A DNA stretch of 64,000 nucleotides from DATMRF01 sp035566435 (lineage in GTDB: Bacteria > Verrucomicrobiota > Verrucomicrobiia > Limisphaerales > UBA8199). Location of the stretch: NCBI GenBank assembly GCA_035566435.1, contig DATMRF010000137.1:1-64000 (forward strand). The letters run 5' to 3'. The notes beneath the pieces were generated by a model that ran no database searches, was not told the DNA's origin, and saw nothing but the letters and a program-made list of their open reading frames with translations. The number at the start of each line of letters is the position of its first letter. Position 1 is the first letter of the stretch. Positions 7,200-17,285 of this stretch are shown here, piece after piece. The position numbers and the translations under genes are program-made.

Positions 7200-8726
7200 A
7201 TGTTGGCGAAGGTCTGTTCCGCCGCGGTTAATGGAATCGAAGCGTACCCGGTCGAAGTCGAAGTCAATGCGGGCTACGGGGATACGATCCTCGTGATTGT
7301 GGGCTTGCCGGATACGGCCGTAAAAGAGTCGCGCGACCGCGTGATGACGGCGCTGATCAATTCCGGCTTCACGTTCACGTTTGGCCGCACCACGATCAAC
7401 CTCGCGCCTGCCGACGTGAAAAAAGAAGGTCCCAGTTTCGATTTGCCCATCGCGGTGGCGATGCTCGCCGCCAGCGAGCAGTTGGAGTCCAATCAACTCG
7501 ACAACTACGTTATGGTGGGCGAGTTGGCCCTGACTGGCGGAGTGCGGCCGGTCAAAGGCGTGCTGCCGATCGCGCTGCGTGCGCGAGAGGAGGGCAGGAC
7601 CGGCATCCTGGTGCCGCCCGAAAACGCGGCAGAGGCGGCGGTGGTAGCCGGCTTGCAGGTCATCCCGGTGCGGAACCTGCGCGAAGCGGCCGGGTTTCTG
7701 GAAGGCGAAGTGAAGATCTCCCCTGTGCGAGTGGACATGGAGAGCATCTTCGACCACGACTACGAGGAGGAAATCGATTTTGCGGACGTAAAGGGCCAGG
7801 AATCCGTCAAGCGCGCGCTCGAGATCGCCGCCAGCGGCGGCCATAATCTCCTTTTGATTGGGCCGCCGGGCGCGGGAAAATCCATGTTGGCGAAGCGGCT
7901 GGCCACGATTCTGCCGCCGCTGACTCTTGACGAGGCGCTCGAGACGACCAAGATTCACAGCATCGTCGGCCTGCTTCAGCCCGGGCAGGCACTGGTGACG
8001 CGCCGGCCGTTCCGCGCGCCGCATCACACCGCCAGCGACGCCGGGTTATTGGGCGGCAACATCAATCCCACGCCTGGAGAAATCTCACTCGCGCACCACG
8101 GCGTGTTGTTCCTGGACGAGTTGCCCGAGTTCAAACGCAGCGTGCTCGAGACGATGCGCCAGCCGCTCGAGGAAGGGCGTGTGACCATTTCGCGCGCCGC
8201 CGGCACGATGACTTTTCCGTCGCAATTCATGCTGGTGGCGGCGATGAATCCCACGCCGGATGGCAAGATGCCGGCCGAATCGCGCAGCAGCCCGCGTGAA
8301 ATCCAGGCTTATCTCGGCCGCATTTCGGGCCCGTTGCTGGACCGGATCGACCTCCACATCGAGGTGCCGGCGGTGAAGTTCCGTGACATCACCAGCGGGC
8401 AAAACGGTGAGGCGTCGGCGCAAATCCGGGAGCGGGTGGTGACCGCGCGCAAGCGTCAGCAGGAGCGCCTTAAGAGCAAACCGAAGATTACCTGCAACGC
8501 GCGCATGGGCACGCGCGAGTTGAAACAGTACTGCGCGCTCGACGAGGCGACGATGGAGCTCCTGAAGTTCGCCATGTCCGATTTGAACTTGAGCGCTCGC
8601 GCCTACGACCGAGTGCTGAAGGTCGCGCGCACCATCGCGGACCTGGCTGGAAGCGAGCGCATCATTTCGGACCACATCTCTGAGGCCATCCAGTTCCGCT
8701 CGCTGGACCGGCAGTTATGGACGTGA
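7200..8726 (+). CDS. comM: YifB/ComM-family Mg-chelatase-like AAA+ ATPase
   Basis: A 508-residue protein of the usual ComM length. It has an N-terminal ChlI/Lon-protease-like fold (residues 1-170), an AAA+ core with Walker A GPPGAGKSM (about 221-229) and Walker B HHGVLFLDELPEF, and a C-terminal Mg-chelatase domain. ComM is known as a hexameric branch-migration helicase that helps integrate incoming DNA by recombination. An oddity is that the usual cysteine-rich NPCPCG segment is replaced by NPTPDGKMPAESRSS (about residue 350), so the metal-binding cysteines are absent. The gene stands alone. Confidence 0.92.
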   Translation: MLAKVCSAAVNGIEAYPVEVEVNAGYGDTILVIVGLPDTAVKESRDRVMTALINSGFTFTFGRTTINLAPADVKKEGPSFDLPIAVAMLAASEQLESNQLDNYVMVGELALTGGVRPVKGVLPIALRAREEGRTGILVPPENAAEAAVVAGLQVIPVRNLREAAGFLEGEVKISPVRVDMESIFDHDYEEEIDFADVKGQESVKRALEIAASGGHNLLLIGPPGAGKSMLAKRLATILPPLTLDEALETTKIHSIVGLLQPGQALVTRRPFRAPHHTASDAGLLGGNINPTPGEISLAHHGVLFLDELPEFKRSVLETMRQPLEEGRVTISRAAGTMTFPSQFMLVAAMNPTPDGKMPAESRSSPREIQAYLGRISGPLLDRIDLHIEVPAVKFRDITSGQNGEASAQIRERVVTARKRQQERLKSKPKITCNARMGTRELKQYCALDEATMELLKFAMSDLNLSARAYDRVLKVARTIADLAGSERIISDHISEAIQFRSLDRQLWT

Positions 8727-8781
8727 GATGAAGATGGGTTTTGATGAGGGCGAAAAGGTCTGGGAAAGAGCCAGGCGCTGA

Positions 8782-11700
8782 CTAAGAACCGTCCCCATCA
8801 ATGGCGCCAGCACATCCGCCGCTGGCTGGCCGCTGGCGTCCAGTGAAATCATCAAGGAACGGTCCGTGGAATTCCCACGCGTAGAGTTCTTCGATCGTCG
8901 TCTTCGAGTCAGCCAGGGTGCCTCGCGCTAGCCGCAGGAATTCAATCGCGCCGTTCAAGTACTGACCCTTCGGCGTGCCGCCCACGTAGAGGTCCGCTTC
9001 GTTGGCCAGGGAGGCGTCAGCTTTGAGGCCAGTGCCGCGGGCGTCCAGCCTGCCGTCGATGTAGAGAGTGAACGTCCCCGCCTGCCGGTCGGCCTCCACG
9101 ATGACGTGGCGCCACTGGCCGTTGTTAACGACCGTGCGGCTCGCCAGACTGAGCGTCGCGCCGCCTGATTTCGTCGTCAGCGCCACGCGTCCGCCACGGT
9201 TGATACCCAGCTCCCATCCGGCCTCGTTCATCTTTTGGATCAGGATTGCGTCCCGCTGTCGCGGCGCCGTCTTGAAGAAGACCTCGATGAGGAAATTCGA
9301 GCTGTAGATTTGCGGGCCGCTCAGCTCAGCGCCACTGACGGCGCGCTTCAGGCTTTCGTTGCGTCCTCGGGCGTCCAGAGTGACGGAGTGGCAGATGTCC
9401 TCATTCTTCAGGACAGCGTATTGGTTGTTCCCGTTGAAGTGCAGGGAGCCTGTGGTCCAGTTCTCCAGCGGACCACCCTGATAGTCCTTTAACGTGATGT
9501 TGACTCCCGTGAGGGGATAGGAAGGCATCTTGTAGTAATCATCCCGGCCGGTGTAGTAGGGGGACATGCACCAGTGCTCGTCCAGGATGCGAGTCGGCTC
9601 GCCTGGAATGGGGTAGAAGTTCCACTCGCCGACCGTTTCGTATAGGCTCCACGGCACGAAAACCTTCGCTCCCAGCCCGCGGGCAGCCGAGCCGGCGGAG
9701 GGCCGGAAGTCGTGGGCCGCCGCATCGCGCAGGGGCGGCTGCTCGGCCATAATGCCGACTTCCGCAGCGAGCGGGTGATAGCTTTTCAAGACATCGCGGT
9801 ATCCCTGGAGCGTTTGGTGCCACCGCCCGGAGGCTTCAAACACGCCGAAAGTGTCCCCCAAGTCGTGGAAGACATTGCGCGCATAGGCATCAGTGTCGAT
9901 CGCATACTCGCTTCGGCGAGGTCCAGCCGCCGCGTTGCCGGCATCGGCGGTACGCGCCGGGTCGGCATCGCGAAAGACGCGCAGGCCCATGCCTTGCCAG
10001 ATGTTGCTCAGGAATTTGACGCGGCCAGCCTGGGGCTCCTGCCGGCGCGAGCCGGTCACGAAGTTAAAGATGGTGTTGTTGAAGAAGGTGTTCTGGTAAC
10101 TGATGATCTCCTGAAAGGCCGCCGTGTTGGCCAGCTTGCCCGACGGGCCTCTGGATTTGCCCCAGGCGATGTTATTGAAATAGTAGTTCTTGAACGCCCC
10201 ATCCAGGTAATAGGCATGGCCGAACCGGTTCTCCGAATTGGGGTTGAGTTCGTGATCCCAACTGCGGTAGCCGCCAGGATTGCCCGAGATGTTGTCATAG
10301 ACGTAGGCTGGGCCGCCCTGCCAGGTCTCAATGCCGCCAAAGTCGTCCACGTTGATGAGCGTATCGACCGCTTTGTTATGGTGGATGAGAATTCGGGCGA
10401 ACGGTCGGTCGGTGGCAGCGCCGCTCGCTTTGGCTCCGTGCACGTCAATCCCTTGCGCGCAAATTCTGTCGAACATGTTCCCCGCCACCTCCGCGGTCTG
10501 AGCGTAATCTATGGTCAACGCCACACCCTGGCCGAAAAGATCCGGGCGAAGGCCAATGTGGTCGAACCTATTACGCAGCACTCGGACATCGTAAAGCCTG
10601 CCCATCGGCGAGGACACATCCCCGTAGGTCGTGCTGTCTCCAAGTTCGACGCCTCCCGAATCTGTATCGGAGAACACGTTGTCCTGGATGACCACCTGGT
10701 CGATGGCGTCCTCCCGGCCCATTGCCTTCAAGCGAACGCCCTTGTGGACATGTTCGAAGCTGCAGTGGCTCACCTCGATGTCCGTGCCGCTGCCCAACAG
10801 CCGGACGCAGCCCGGTTGCACATCGAGGCTCTCGTGCGACACCCAGTAAGGCGCGGCAACCAGGTTCCAATAGACGTTGGCAAACCGGAAGGTCAGACCG
10901 CGGACCCGCACATGGCTCATCCCCCGGCTGTCGAGCATGTGAATGCGCCTGGCTACCTCGACGTGAGTTTGGTTCGGGTCCAGGTCGCCGGGCAGGCGAA
11001 GGTAAAGCCGACCACCCTTGCCCTTCCTGTCGAACCAGAACTCGCCCGGGCTATCCAGGTACTGCGGTTTGTCTTCCAGGTAATACTGGCAGCCGCGGAT
11101 GACCTTGTAGGAGGGTTCTCCGCCCCACTGCCCGGCGAACGTCAGCGAACCGTTCTCCCGGTCCACGGCCAGCACCTTGGCCGGGAATGGGTTGCCCATC
11201 ACCCAGCCCTTGGTGGTCCAAACGATTGCGCCCTGGTAGTAATCTTGCGGGTTGTTGGTGTTGATCTGTTCCTTGTCAAACGCCAGATGCCGCCGCTGGC
11301 CATTGATCGTTGCGTAATTGTCGAACGGTTTGTCCGGGTTCTTCCACGTCCACCATTCGCTCTTGATGTCGTCCGGATTGGTGATGTTCCAGTTCGGTGT
11401 GCGGGCCAGCGCGATGCGCGCCACCGTGCCCTCCTTGCCCACCACCCACACGTTTCGCGGCGCCCAATCCAGGTCCACGTACCAGACCTTCTCCGGCTGC
11501 GGAATAAGCTTGTTGTCGGCGCCCTGCCTCCAGCCCGTCACCGCCTCCGAGCCGCAGATGACCGCTGCCCCGGTGCCCCACGACGGGTCCCGGGTAAGGA
11601 TGATGGGGGCCGCCTGTGTGCCTGACTCGTTCACATCCATCTCGCCACGATAGACCACGCCCTGCTTGAAGACATAAGTGTGCGTGCCTTTGCATGCCTT

Positions 11701-12012
11701 CGCCAGGCCGGCGGCGTTGGGATCCCACGGATGATGTTTCCAGGGCGTCTGCTTGGAAAGGCCGCTGTTGGCGTCGTCGCCGGAATCAAAGTCGACATAA
11801 CGTATCGACTCGCCCGTCTCGAACTCGAAGGGCTGCGGGGCCCACTCGAGGTCGCCAGTCGGCAGCACCTTCGACTGCGGTTCCTGCCACGGCCACCGGG
11901 CGGGTGCACCACCTGCACCGGCGATCATGGTGAACCCAACGCCCAGCGACATGCCTGTACGAACAAATGCTCGCATCGCGCTCATCCGAGCCATACTGCT
12001 CGGGGGCGGCAT
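8782..12012 (-). CDS. Secreted right-handed beta-helix protein with C-terminal LamG domain
   Basis: About 1,076 residues from the ATG at 12012; an upstream ATG at 12075 is possible. A hydrophobic segment (SLGVGFTMIAGAGGAP) near the start suggests export. The middle contains parallel beta-helix repeats (for example HVRVRGLTFRFANVYW, IDQVVIQDNVFSDTDSGGV), as in carbohydrate-active lyases and hydrolases. The last 200 residues resemble a laminin-G/concanavalin-like fold (GQWRHVIVEADRQAGTFTLYIDG). It probably binds or degrades polysaccharide outside the cytoplasm; the substrate is not deducible. It is divergent from the L,D-transpeptidase gene with about 110 bases between. Confidence 0.75.
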   Translation of the reverse strand: MPPPSSMARMSAMRAFVRTGMSLGVGFTMIAGAGGAPARWPWQEPQSKVLPTGDLEWAPQPFEFETGESIRYVDFDSGDDANSGLSKQTPWKHHPWDPNAAGLAKACKGTHTYVFKQGVVYRGEMDVNESGTQAAPIILTRDPSWGTGAAVICGSEAVTGWRQGADNKLIPQPEKVWYVDLDWAPRNVWVVGKEGTVARIALARTPNWNITNPDDIKSEWWTWKNPDKPFDNYATINGQRRHLAFDKEQINTNNPQDYYQGAIVWTTKGWVMGNPFPAKVLAVDRENGSLTFAGQWGGEPSYKVIRGCQYYLEDKPQYLDSPGEFWFDRKGKGGRLYLRLPGDLDPNQTHVEVARRIHMLDSRGMSHVRVRGLTFRFANVYWNLVAAPYWVSHESLDVQPGCVRLLGSGTDIEVSHCSFEHVHKGVRLKAMGREDAIDQVVIQDNVFSDTDSGGVELGDSTTYGDVSSPMGRLYDVRVLRNRFDHIGLRPDLFGQGVALTIDYAQTAEVAGNMFDRICAQGIDVHGAKASGAATDRPFARILIHHNKAVDTLINVDDFGGIETWQGGPAYVYDNISGNPGGYRSWDHELNPNSENRFGHAYYLDGAFKNYYFNNIAWGKSRGPSGKLANTAAFQEIISYQNTFFNNTIFNFVTGSRRQEPQAGRVKFLSNIWQGMGLRVFRDADPARTADAGNAAAGPRRSEYAIDTDAYARNVFHDLGDTFGVFEASGRWHQTLQGYRDVLKSYHPLAAEVGIMAEQPPLRDAAAHDFRPSAGSAARGLGAKVFVPWSLYETVGEWNFYPIPGEPTRILDEHWCMSPYYTGRDDYYKMPSYPLTGVNITLKDYQGGPLENWTTGSLHFNGNNQYAVLKNEDICHSVTLDARGRNESLKRAVSGAELSGPQIYSSNFLIEVFFKTAPRQRDAILIQKMNEAGWELGINRGGRVALTTKSGGATLSLASRTVVNNGQWRHVIVEADRQAGTFTLYIDGRLDARGTGLKADASLANEADLYVGGTPKGQYLNGAIEFLRLARGTLADSKTTIEELYAWEFHGPFLDDFTGRQRPASGGCAGAIDGDGS

Positions 12013-12125
12013 AGCGTCAATACCATTCCAGACCGGGCTCCTTTTCCATAGGGGGAGAGGAACCTCGGCCTTCATCGTTTGCCTGGCTGCTTGGAGTCGT
12101 TGCGGGTTTGTGATTTTATCGGGGT

Positions 12126-13325
12126 GTGAAAAGCCGGTTGCATCTGAGACCGTACCGCTCGAGATCACGGACCTGGGTCAAAAAGGCAGGTGTGGTCTGC
12201 GTTTTGGTTTTGGGAGGCTTGGGGGTACTCTGGTGGCCGGCGCCGCCGCCGCGCTCTCCGATTATCACCGGTTCCGAACCGAAAACTCACGCACAGCGCG
12301 CTGCCGACTCGATGTCTGTGCTTTCACCCGCGGACCAAACGAATCGCCAAGCCGTGCAACCCCCTGCGCCAACCCCGCGCGCGCCGCTCTCTGCTCCATC
12401 AACAAAGAATCCCTCATTTGCGCCGAATGTGGTTCCCGTCCAGGACAGCCAGCAACCATCCACAAACCTCTTTCCGCGGCCCGCCCGGGATATCGTCGAA
12501 GCCCAAATCGCGTTGGCCCGGCTGGGGCTTTCGAGCGGGTCCGTTGACGGCCGGCCCGGGCCGCAAACCACACTGGCGGTGCTGGCCTTCCAAAGAAGCC
12601 ATCATCTGACCGAGACCGGGCGCCTGGATCCCTCGACACGCGAAACTCTGCTGCTCACCCGTGCGCCGTTCACCAATTATGTTGTGACACAGGCCGACCT
12701 CGACCGCCTTCAACCGCTCAGCGACACCTGGGCAGGCAAGGCACAACAGACGGCCCTGGACTATGAAACCATCCTGGAATTGGTGGCGGAAAAAAGCCGC
12801 GCCCATCCGGAATTCTTGCGCCGGCTGAATCCGCCCGAGGCTTTCCTCTCTCCGCCTGCGGGCACGCCTATCATCGTCCCTGACACCGACCTGGGGGAAT
12901 TGAACCCGTGCGCGTTTATCAGGGTAGCACTTTCCTCTCGCACGCTTGAAGCGTTCGATTCGCAGTCGAATTTGATGGCGCACTTCCCGTGCAGCATTGC
13001 CCAGCGTGTCGAGAAGAGGCCGGGGGGCGAACTGCACGTCGCCAGCATCGCGCCCAATCCCAACTATACGTTCGATCCGGCCCTGTTCCCCGAATCCGCC
13101 GAGGCGGGCCAGCTGGCGCACAAGCTGGTGCTTCCGCCCGGACCCAACAACCCGGTGGGCATTGCCTGGATTGGGCTGGACAAGTCCGGCTACGGCATTC
13201 ATGGAACCCCGCGGCCAGAACAGGTTGGGCGCACCGAATCTCATGGCTGTTTCCGCCTGGCCAATTGGAACGCCGAACACCTCCTCAAAATCGTCCGCAT
13301 CGGAACACCAGTCTATGTTGAATGA
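12126..13325 (+). CDS. L,D-transpeptidase (YkuD) with peptidoglycan-binding domain
   Basis: A 399-residue protein starting at GTG. The N-terminus has a single membrane/signal segment (GVVCVLVLGGLGVLWW), then a proline-rich linker. A PG_binding_1 domain follows (EAQIALARLGLSSG ... LAVLAFQRSHHL, about 125-180). The C-terminal YkuD domain has the catalytic histidine and cysteine in GIHGTPRPEQVGRTESHGCFRL. It should form 3-3 cross-links in, or attach proteins to, peptidoglycan. Its 3' end overlaps the end of the convergent cyclase gene by about 13 bases. Confidence 0.88.
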   Translation: MKSRLHLRPYRSRSRTWVKKAGVVCVLVLGGLGVLWWPAPPPRSPIITGSEPKTHAQRAADSMSVLSPADQTNRQAVQPPAPTPRAPLSAPSTKNPSFAPNVVPVQDSQQPSTNLFPRPARDIVEAQIALARLGLSSGSVDGRPGPQTTLAVLAFQRSHHLTETGRLDPSTRETLLLTRAPFTNYVVTQADLDRLQPLSDTWAGKAQQTALDYETILELVAEKSRAHPEFLRRLNPPEAFLSPPAGTPIIVPDTDLGELNPCAFIRVALSSRTLEAFDSQSNLMAHFPCSIAQRVEKRPGGELHVASIAPNPNYTFDPALFPESAEAGQLAHKLVLPPGPNNPVGIAWIGLDKSGYGIHGTPRPEQVGRTESHGCFRLANWNAEHLLKIVRIGTPVYVE

Positions 13326-16300
13326 GTCGAGCCCATAAAGTTCGAGGACGAGAGCGGGGCGGCTTGGGCGAGGGAAACGGCTTCTTCGAATCCCATCGCC
13401 GAGCCTTGCCGCTCAAGTGCGTCCCTTTCTTCCTCCGAGAGGGCCCGACGCGCAGGTTCCAGGTAACGGTCCAATCGCGATTGCTCGGCGGGTGAAAGAG
13501 GAGAGCCCAGCGTCTGACGCAGAGCGTAGGCCGCACTGACCATGCGCAGCGCGAGCCTGGGGTCAGCCTTGGCGACAGCGATGGCGGCGAAACATTCCAG
13601 GATAAAGGCCACCGCAGTCCGGTCGCCCAGTTCAAGGTTGATGGCCAGGCTTTCATGCAGGAACTCCTGTGTGGCCGGCCAGTCTTTCTGATCCAGCGTC
13701 ACCTCGGCGAGGCTGCTCAGGGTATTGGCGACGGCCCAGCGGTCGCCTACCTGGCGGTTGAGCGTGAGGGCCTCCTCAAGCAGTGCACGCGCCCGCGCCA
13801 ATTCGCCCGCGTCGCGCAACAGCACGCCGAGATTGTTGAGCGAATTGGCGATGGCCCACCGGTCCCCGAGTTCACGACGAAGCTCAAGACTTTGTTCCGA
13901 CAGTTCGCGCGCGAGTTTGCGGTCGGAATGGAAGCGGGCAATAATGCCAAGATTGCTGCATAAGCTTGCGATCTGCGGCTTATCCCCCAGTTGCCGGCGG
14001 AGGGCCAGGCTCTGCTCGTATAGGGTCTGCGCTGTGGCATAGTCGCCCTGCATGGCGGCGACTGTGCCTGCAGCGTGCAGCGCTTGGCCGACGCCTGCGA
14101 CGTCACCCAACTCTTCGAAGCACGTCCGCGCGACGCCCAGCCAATCCCTCGCTTCAGCATACAGTCCTTGTTTCCGAAGCAGGTCCCCGGTCGCGGCCTG
14201 GCAGCGTGCCTGGGCATGGCGGTCACCCTCGCTCTCGGCGGCTTCAAAGGCCCGCTGGTAACAGGTGCCGGCTTTCTTCCACTCGCCGGTCAGCTCCCAA
14301 ACTTTTCCGAGCTTGAGCAGGACCGGAATGGAGTCCGCCGCAGTCAACAGCGGCAGCACACGTTCAAAATAACTGATGGCCGCCTGGTTGGCGTACTGGA
14401 CCTGCGCGGCTTCACCCGCTTTGTAGAGGTATTCGCGTTTCTTGCCGGCGTTAAGGCTGCGGTCGAAATGGAACGCCAGCAAATCCAGATGCCGCGGCAA
14501 CTGGTCCGTATAGAGTCGTTCGAGCAGCAAACCAATTTCATTGTGCAACTTCGAGCGAGTGGCGTGAGGCAAGCTCTCGTAGGCTACCTCCTGCGTCACT
14601 ACGTGTTTGAAAATATAGACTAACTCCGGCTCCGGCCGGTCCAGCGCCGTCAAATCGGCCTGGCAGAGTCGCGCCAGGTCAGCAGCGACCGCCTCGCGCT
14701 GGTCCTGGCTCTGCAGTCCCCACACTACGGCGGCCGGAAACAGGCGGCCAACGACGCTGGCCACCTTCAGTGCGGCCTGCTGCGTTTCAGTCAGGCGGTC
14801 GATCCGGCTAAGCACCAGGCTGTGGAGGCTATCAGGCCATTCCAGGGCTTCGATGGCCCGAACGTCCTGAAAATCGATCTCATGGTCTTTCAGGAAGTTG
14901 AGCAACTCCTCCAGGTAGAAAGGATTTCCGCCCGCCCGCGCCACCAGGCGGCCCAGCAGTACCCGCGGTAGCGGTGCGTTGAACGCAAAGAGGTGCGAGA
15001 GTTTGAGCTGAACCAGGCGAGCGGCCTCCTCGTCGTTGAACCCGTCCAAGGTGAGCGCGGTAGAGTGAGGCAGTTGATGAAAGCCATCCTCGCGCCCGGC
15101 CCCTGCATCCGGCGGACGTTGCGTCACTAACAAAAGCACGGGCATTTGAGCTACCGCGCGCGCAAGCACCTCCAGCAAGTCCTGTGAAAGATCGTCAATC
15201 CAATGGATATCCTCCACCACCAACAACAGCGGGAGTTCGCGGGAAAGATGGCGCAGGCACTCGACCAGCAGTCCTTCCAGGGAAGCCTTGCGTAACCGGG
15301 CCTCGAGCGGCCCGGTGACCTCATTGTCGGGAATCGGCAAGTTCAACACGGCTCCCAGCAACGGCAGCCGGGAAGGGAACAGGAGGTCCATCTCAGTCAG
15401 CCGCGCTTCCAACGCAGCAGCTTGTTGCCTGCCGGGGACATCAATATTAACGTCGAAAAGCGCCTGCCAAATGGGCTGCCAGGCAAGGTAACTGGTGTGC
15501 GTGCCGTGGGACAGGCATTGCCCGACACAACCTGTCACACCCCTTTCCCGGGCCAGTCGAAGCGCTTCGGCCACCAGTCGGGATTTGCCCAGACCAGCTT
15601 CAGCGACGAGGCTGACAACCTGGCCGCGGCCTTTCCGGACCGCTTCGAGTTTGGCAGCCAACAGCTCCAATTCTTGCGTTCGGCCCACCATCGGCAAGGC
15701 GTACTGGGGCTCCAGGAGGCGGGGAGCCTCGCGTCCTGACGGGCCGAGCAAAGCGAAGACCGCGACCGGCTCGGTTTTGCCCTTCGCCTTGACCGGCGGA
15801 AAGCTTTGCCACGCGAACGCCTGGCCGGCGGTCCGTTTGACCTGCCCGCTCGCGAGCACCTGGCCCGGCGCCGCGTGCTCCATCAAACGAGCCGCGAGAT
15901 TAACGTCATCACCCAGCACTCCATACGTACGCCGCCGCAAGCTGCCGTAGGCGCCGGTGCGCATGGTGCCGGAGCTGACGCCGATTTGTGTGCGCGTGAT
16001 AAAGCCGAGATGCGCCGGGGGAGAGCGCAACTCGTGAGCTGCCGCCAACGCCCGCCAGGCGCTGTTCTCGTGGGCGATCGGGGCGCCGAAGGAACAATAC
16101 AAATGGCTCCCCTTGTCACCCATCGCCACCGACAGCAGGAAACCTCCATAATGGGCGACCACGCCCTGCACCCACACCACATATTGGTTCAGCAGACTTC
16201 CCGCCTCCTCATCGGCGTCGTAGTCGATCCCCTCGAAGCGGAGGAACAGCGCCACCGCCGGACGCAACTCCGTCAAGAACTCGCCCTGGCCGGCCTGCAA

Positions 16301-17020
16301 GCGGTCGCAGACCGGCTGCAGCAGGTGTGGGCGCAGGAGAGCTTCATCGAGCGGCGGGATTTCTGGCCAGGGCGACGGCTCGGCCGGCATACCCACCCGT
16401 ATGGCGACGGCGTAGCGTTCAGTCGAATCCGCGCGGGAGCGCCATTCCAACACCGCCGACGTTTCTCGCAAAGCTGTTGCGCTGCCAGCATCGAGCAATA
16501 CCTCGCGAGGATGCGCCAACTCCGCGGCTTCGGCCATCCGGCTCAAAGTACTGCCGGCCATAACATCCAGGAAATAGTGCTCCGGAACACCCACCACAAA
16601 CCGCCGCACCGCGCCGCTTGCCACCCCAACTCTTACCGATAACGTGCGACACTTGCCGTCCTCCAGCCGGAGTTCCGCAAAGTTCTCCATCGCAGCCTGC
16701 ATCCGCAGCGCGGCGGTTGTCGCGCGGCGACCATCATCGCCGTCAAACCAGCAGGTGATGGCGTCCCCGGCAAACGCGATGACGCTGCCGCCGTATCGCT
16801 CGACCTCCGCGATGAGCGCCTCATAGACCGAGTTCATATAAGCGGATAGCTCTTCTGCGCCACGCCTCGCCCCCAATGCCTGGGTCAGGGCCTCGGTCAG
16901 CGCGGTAAAACCTGAGACATCCGCAAACAACGCTGTGCCCCTTGCGCGGTCAGGCAACCGCAGGCGGCCGGCCACCGCCAGGCGGCGGTCGATCGCCAGG
17001 TAAGACCCCAGGGTTTCCAT
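13313..17020 (-). CDS. Soluble adenylyl cyclase-like regulator: two cyclase domains, AAA ATPase, TPRs
   Basis: About 1,235 residues from ATG 17020. The frame is open to 17395, but that would overlap the divergent glycosyltransferase gene. Cyclase domain 1 (about 25-215) has both metal aspartates (ALFADVSGF D34, FAGDAI D86). Domain 2 (about 250-425) lacks them but has GDKG and GDDVNLAARL (N374, R378). The two domains together could thus make one composite active site. An AAA/STAND-type ATPase follows (Walker A AEAGLGKS 473-480; LLLVVEDIHWID), then many TPRs. The order matches the ADCY10 soluble-cyclase architecture. It probably makes cAMP or acts as a nucleotide-regulated signalling scaffold in the cytoplasm. 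It may feed the cNMP-binding histidine kinase at 49 kb (speculative). Confidence 0.8.
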   Translation of the reverse strand: METLGSYLAIDRRLAVAGRLRLPDRARGTALFADVSGFTALTEALTQALGARRGAEELSAYMNSVYEALIAEVERYGGSVIAFAGDAITCWFDGDDGRRATTAALRMQAAMENFAELRLEDGKCRTLSVRVGVASGAVRRFVVGVPEHYFLDVMAGSTLSRMAEAAELAHPREVLLDAGSATALRETSAVLEWRSRADSTERYAVAIRVGMPAEPSPWPEIPPLDEALLRPHLLQPVCDRLQAGQGEFLTELRPAVALFLRFEGIDYDADEEAGSLLNQYVVWVQGVVAHYGGFLLSVAMGDKGSHLYCSFGAPIAHENSAWRALAAAHELRSPPAHLGFITRTQIGVSSGTMRTGAYGSLRRRTYGVLGDDVNLAARLMEHAAPGQVLASGQVKRTAGQAFAWQSFPPVKAKGKTEPVAVFALLGPSGREAPRLLEPQYALPMVGRTQELELLAAKLEAVRKGRGQVVSLVAEAGLGKSRLVAEALRLARERGVTGCVGQCLSHGTHTSYLAWQPIWQALFDVNIDVPGRQQAAALEARLTEMDLLFPSRLPLLGAVLNLPIPDNEVTGPLEARLRKASLEGLLVECLRHLSRELPLLLVVEDIHWIDDLSQDLLEVLARAVAQMPVLLLVTQRPPDAGAGREDGFHQLPHSTALTLDGFNDEEAARLVQLKLSHLFAFNAPLPRVLLGRLVARAGGNPFYLEELLNFLKDHEIDFQDVRAIEALEWPDSLHSLVLSRIDRLTETQQAALKVASVVGRLFPAAVVWGLQSQDQREAVAADLARLCQADLTALDRPEPELVYIFKHVVTQEVAYESLPHATRSKLHNEIGLLLERLYTDQLPRHLDLLAFHFDRSLNAGKKREYLYKAGEAAQVQYANQAAISYFERVLPLLTAADSIPVLLKLGKVWELTGEWKKAGTCYQRAFEAAESEGDRHAQARCQAATGDLLRKQGLYAEARDWLGVARTCFEELGDVAGVGQALHAAGTVAAMQGDYATAQTLYEQSLALRRQLGDKPQIASLCSNLGIIARFHSDRKLARELSEQSLELRRELGDRWAIANSLNNLGVLLRDAGELARARALLEEALTLNRQVGDRWAVANTLSSLAEVTLDQKDWPATQEFLHESLAINLELGDRTAVAFILECFAAIAVAKADPRLALRMVSAAYALRQTLGSPLSPAEQSRLDRYLEPARRALSEEERDALERQGSAMGFEEAVSLAQAAPLSSSNFMGSTHST

Positions 17021-17285
17021 CTCCAACCATTTATAAGCGAGATGCTCCCCAGCCGCAATGTACGCCTGTGCGATCGAACAACGCGAGTGGCAGTCCGAGG
17101 CGGCTAGCTCCGAGGCGGCTGGCTCTTTACTCCGCTCCTTGGCATAATTAATCTCAGGGCGTGCTGAAAAATCTGGCGGCGTCGCTTGCCGGCGCTCTGA
17201 ACTTGAATCAGTCCGGCCCGGCGAAGCATAAATTTCGAAAACGAGGCCTGCGCCGGCCGCCCGAGTCGGTTGCCTCTCGCCTGCC

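Noticed and set aside
9712..11625. Long plus-strand open frame (637 codons)
   Set aside because: Antisense to the beta-helix/LamG gene, no motif, composition typical of a mirror frame in GC-rich DNA.
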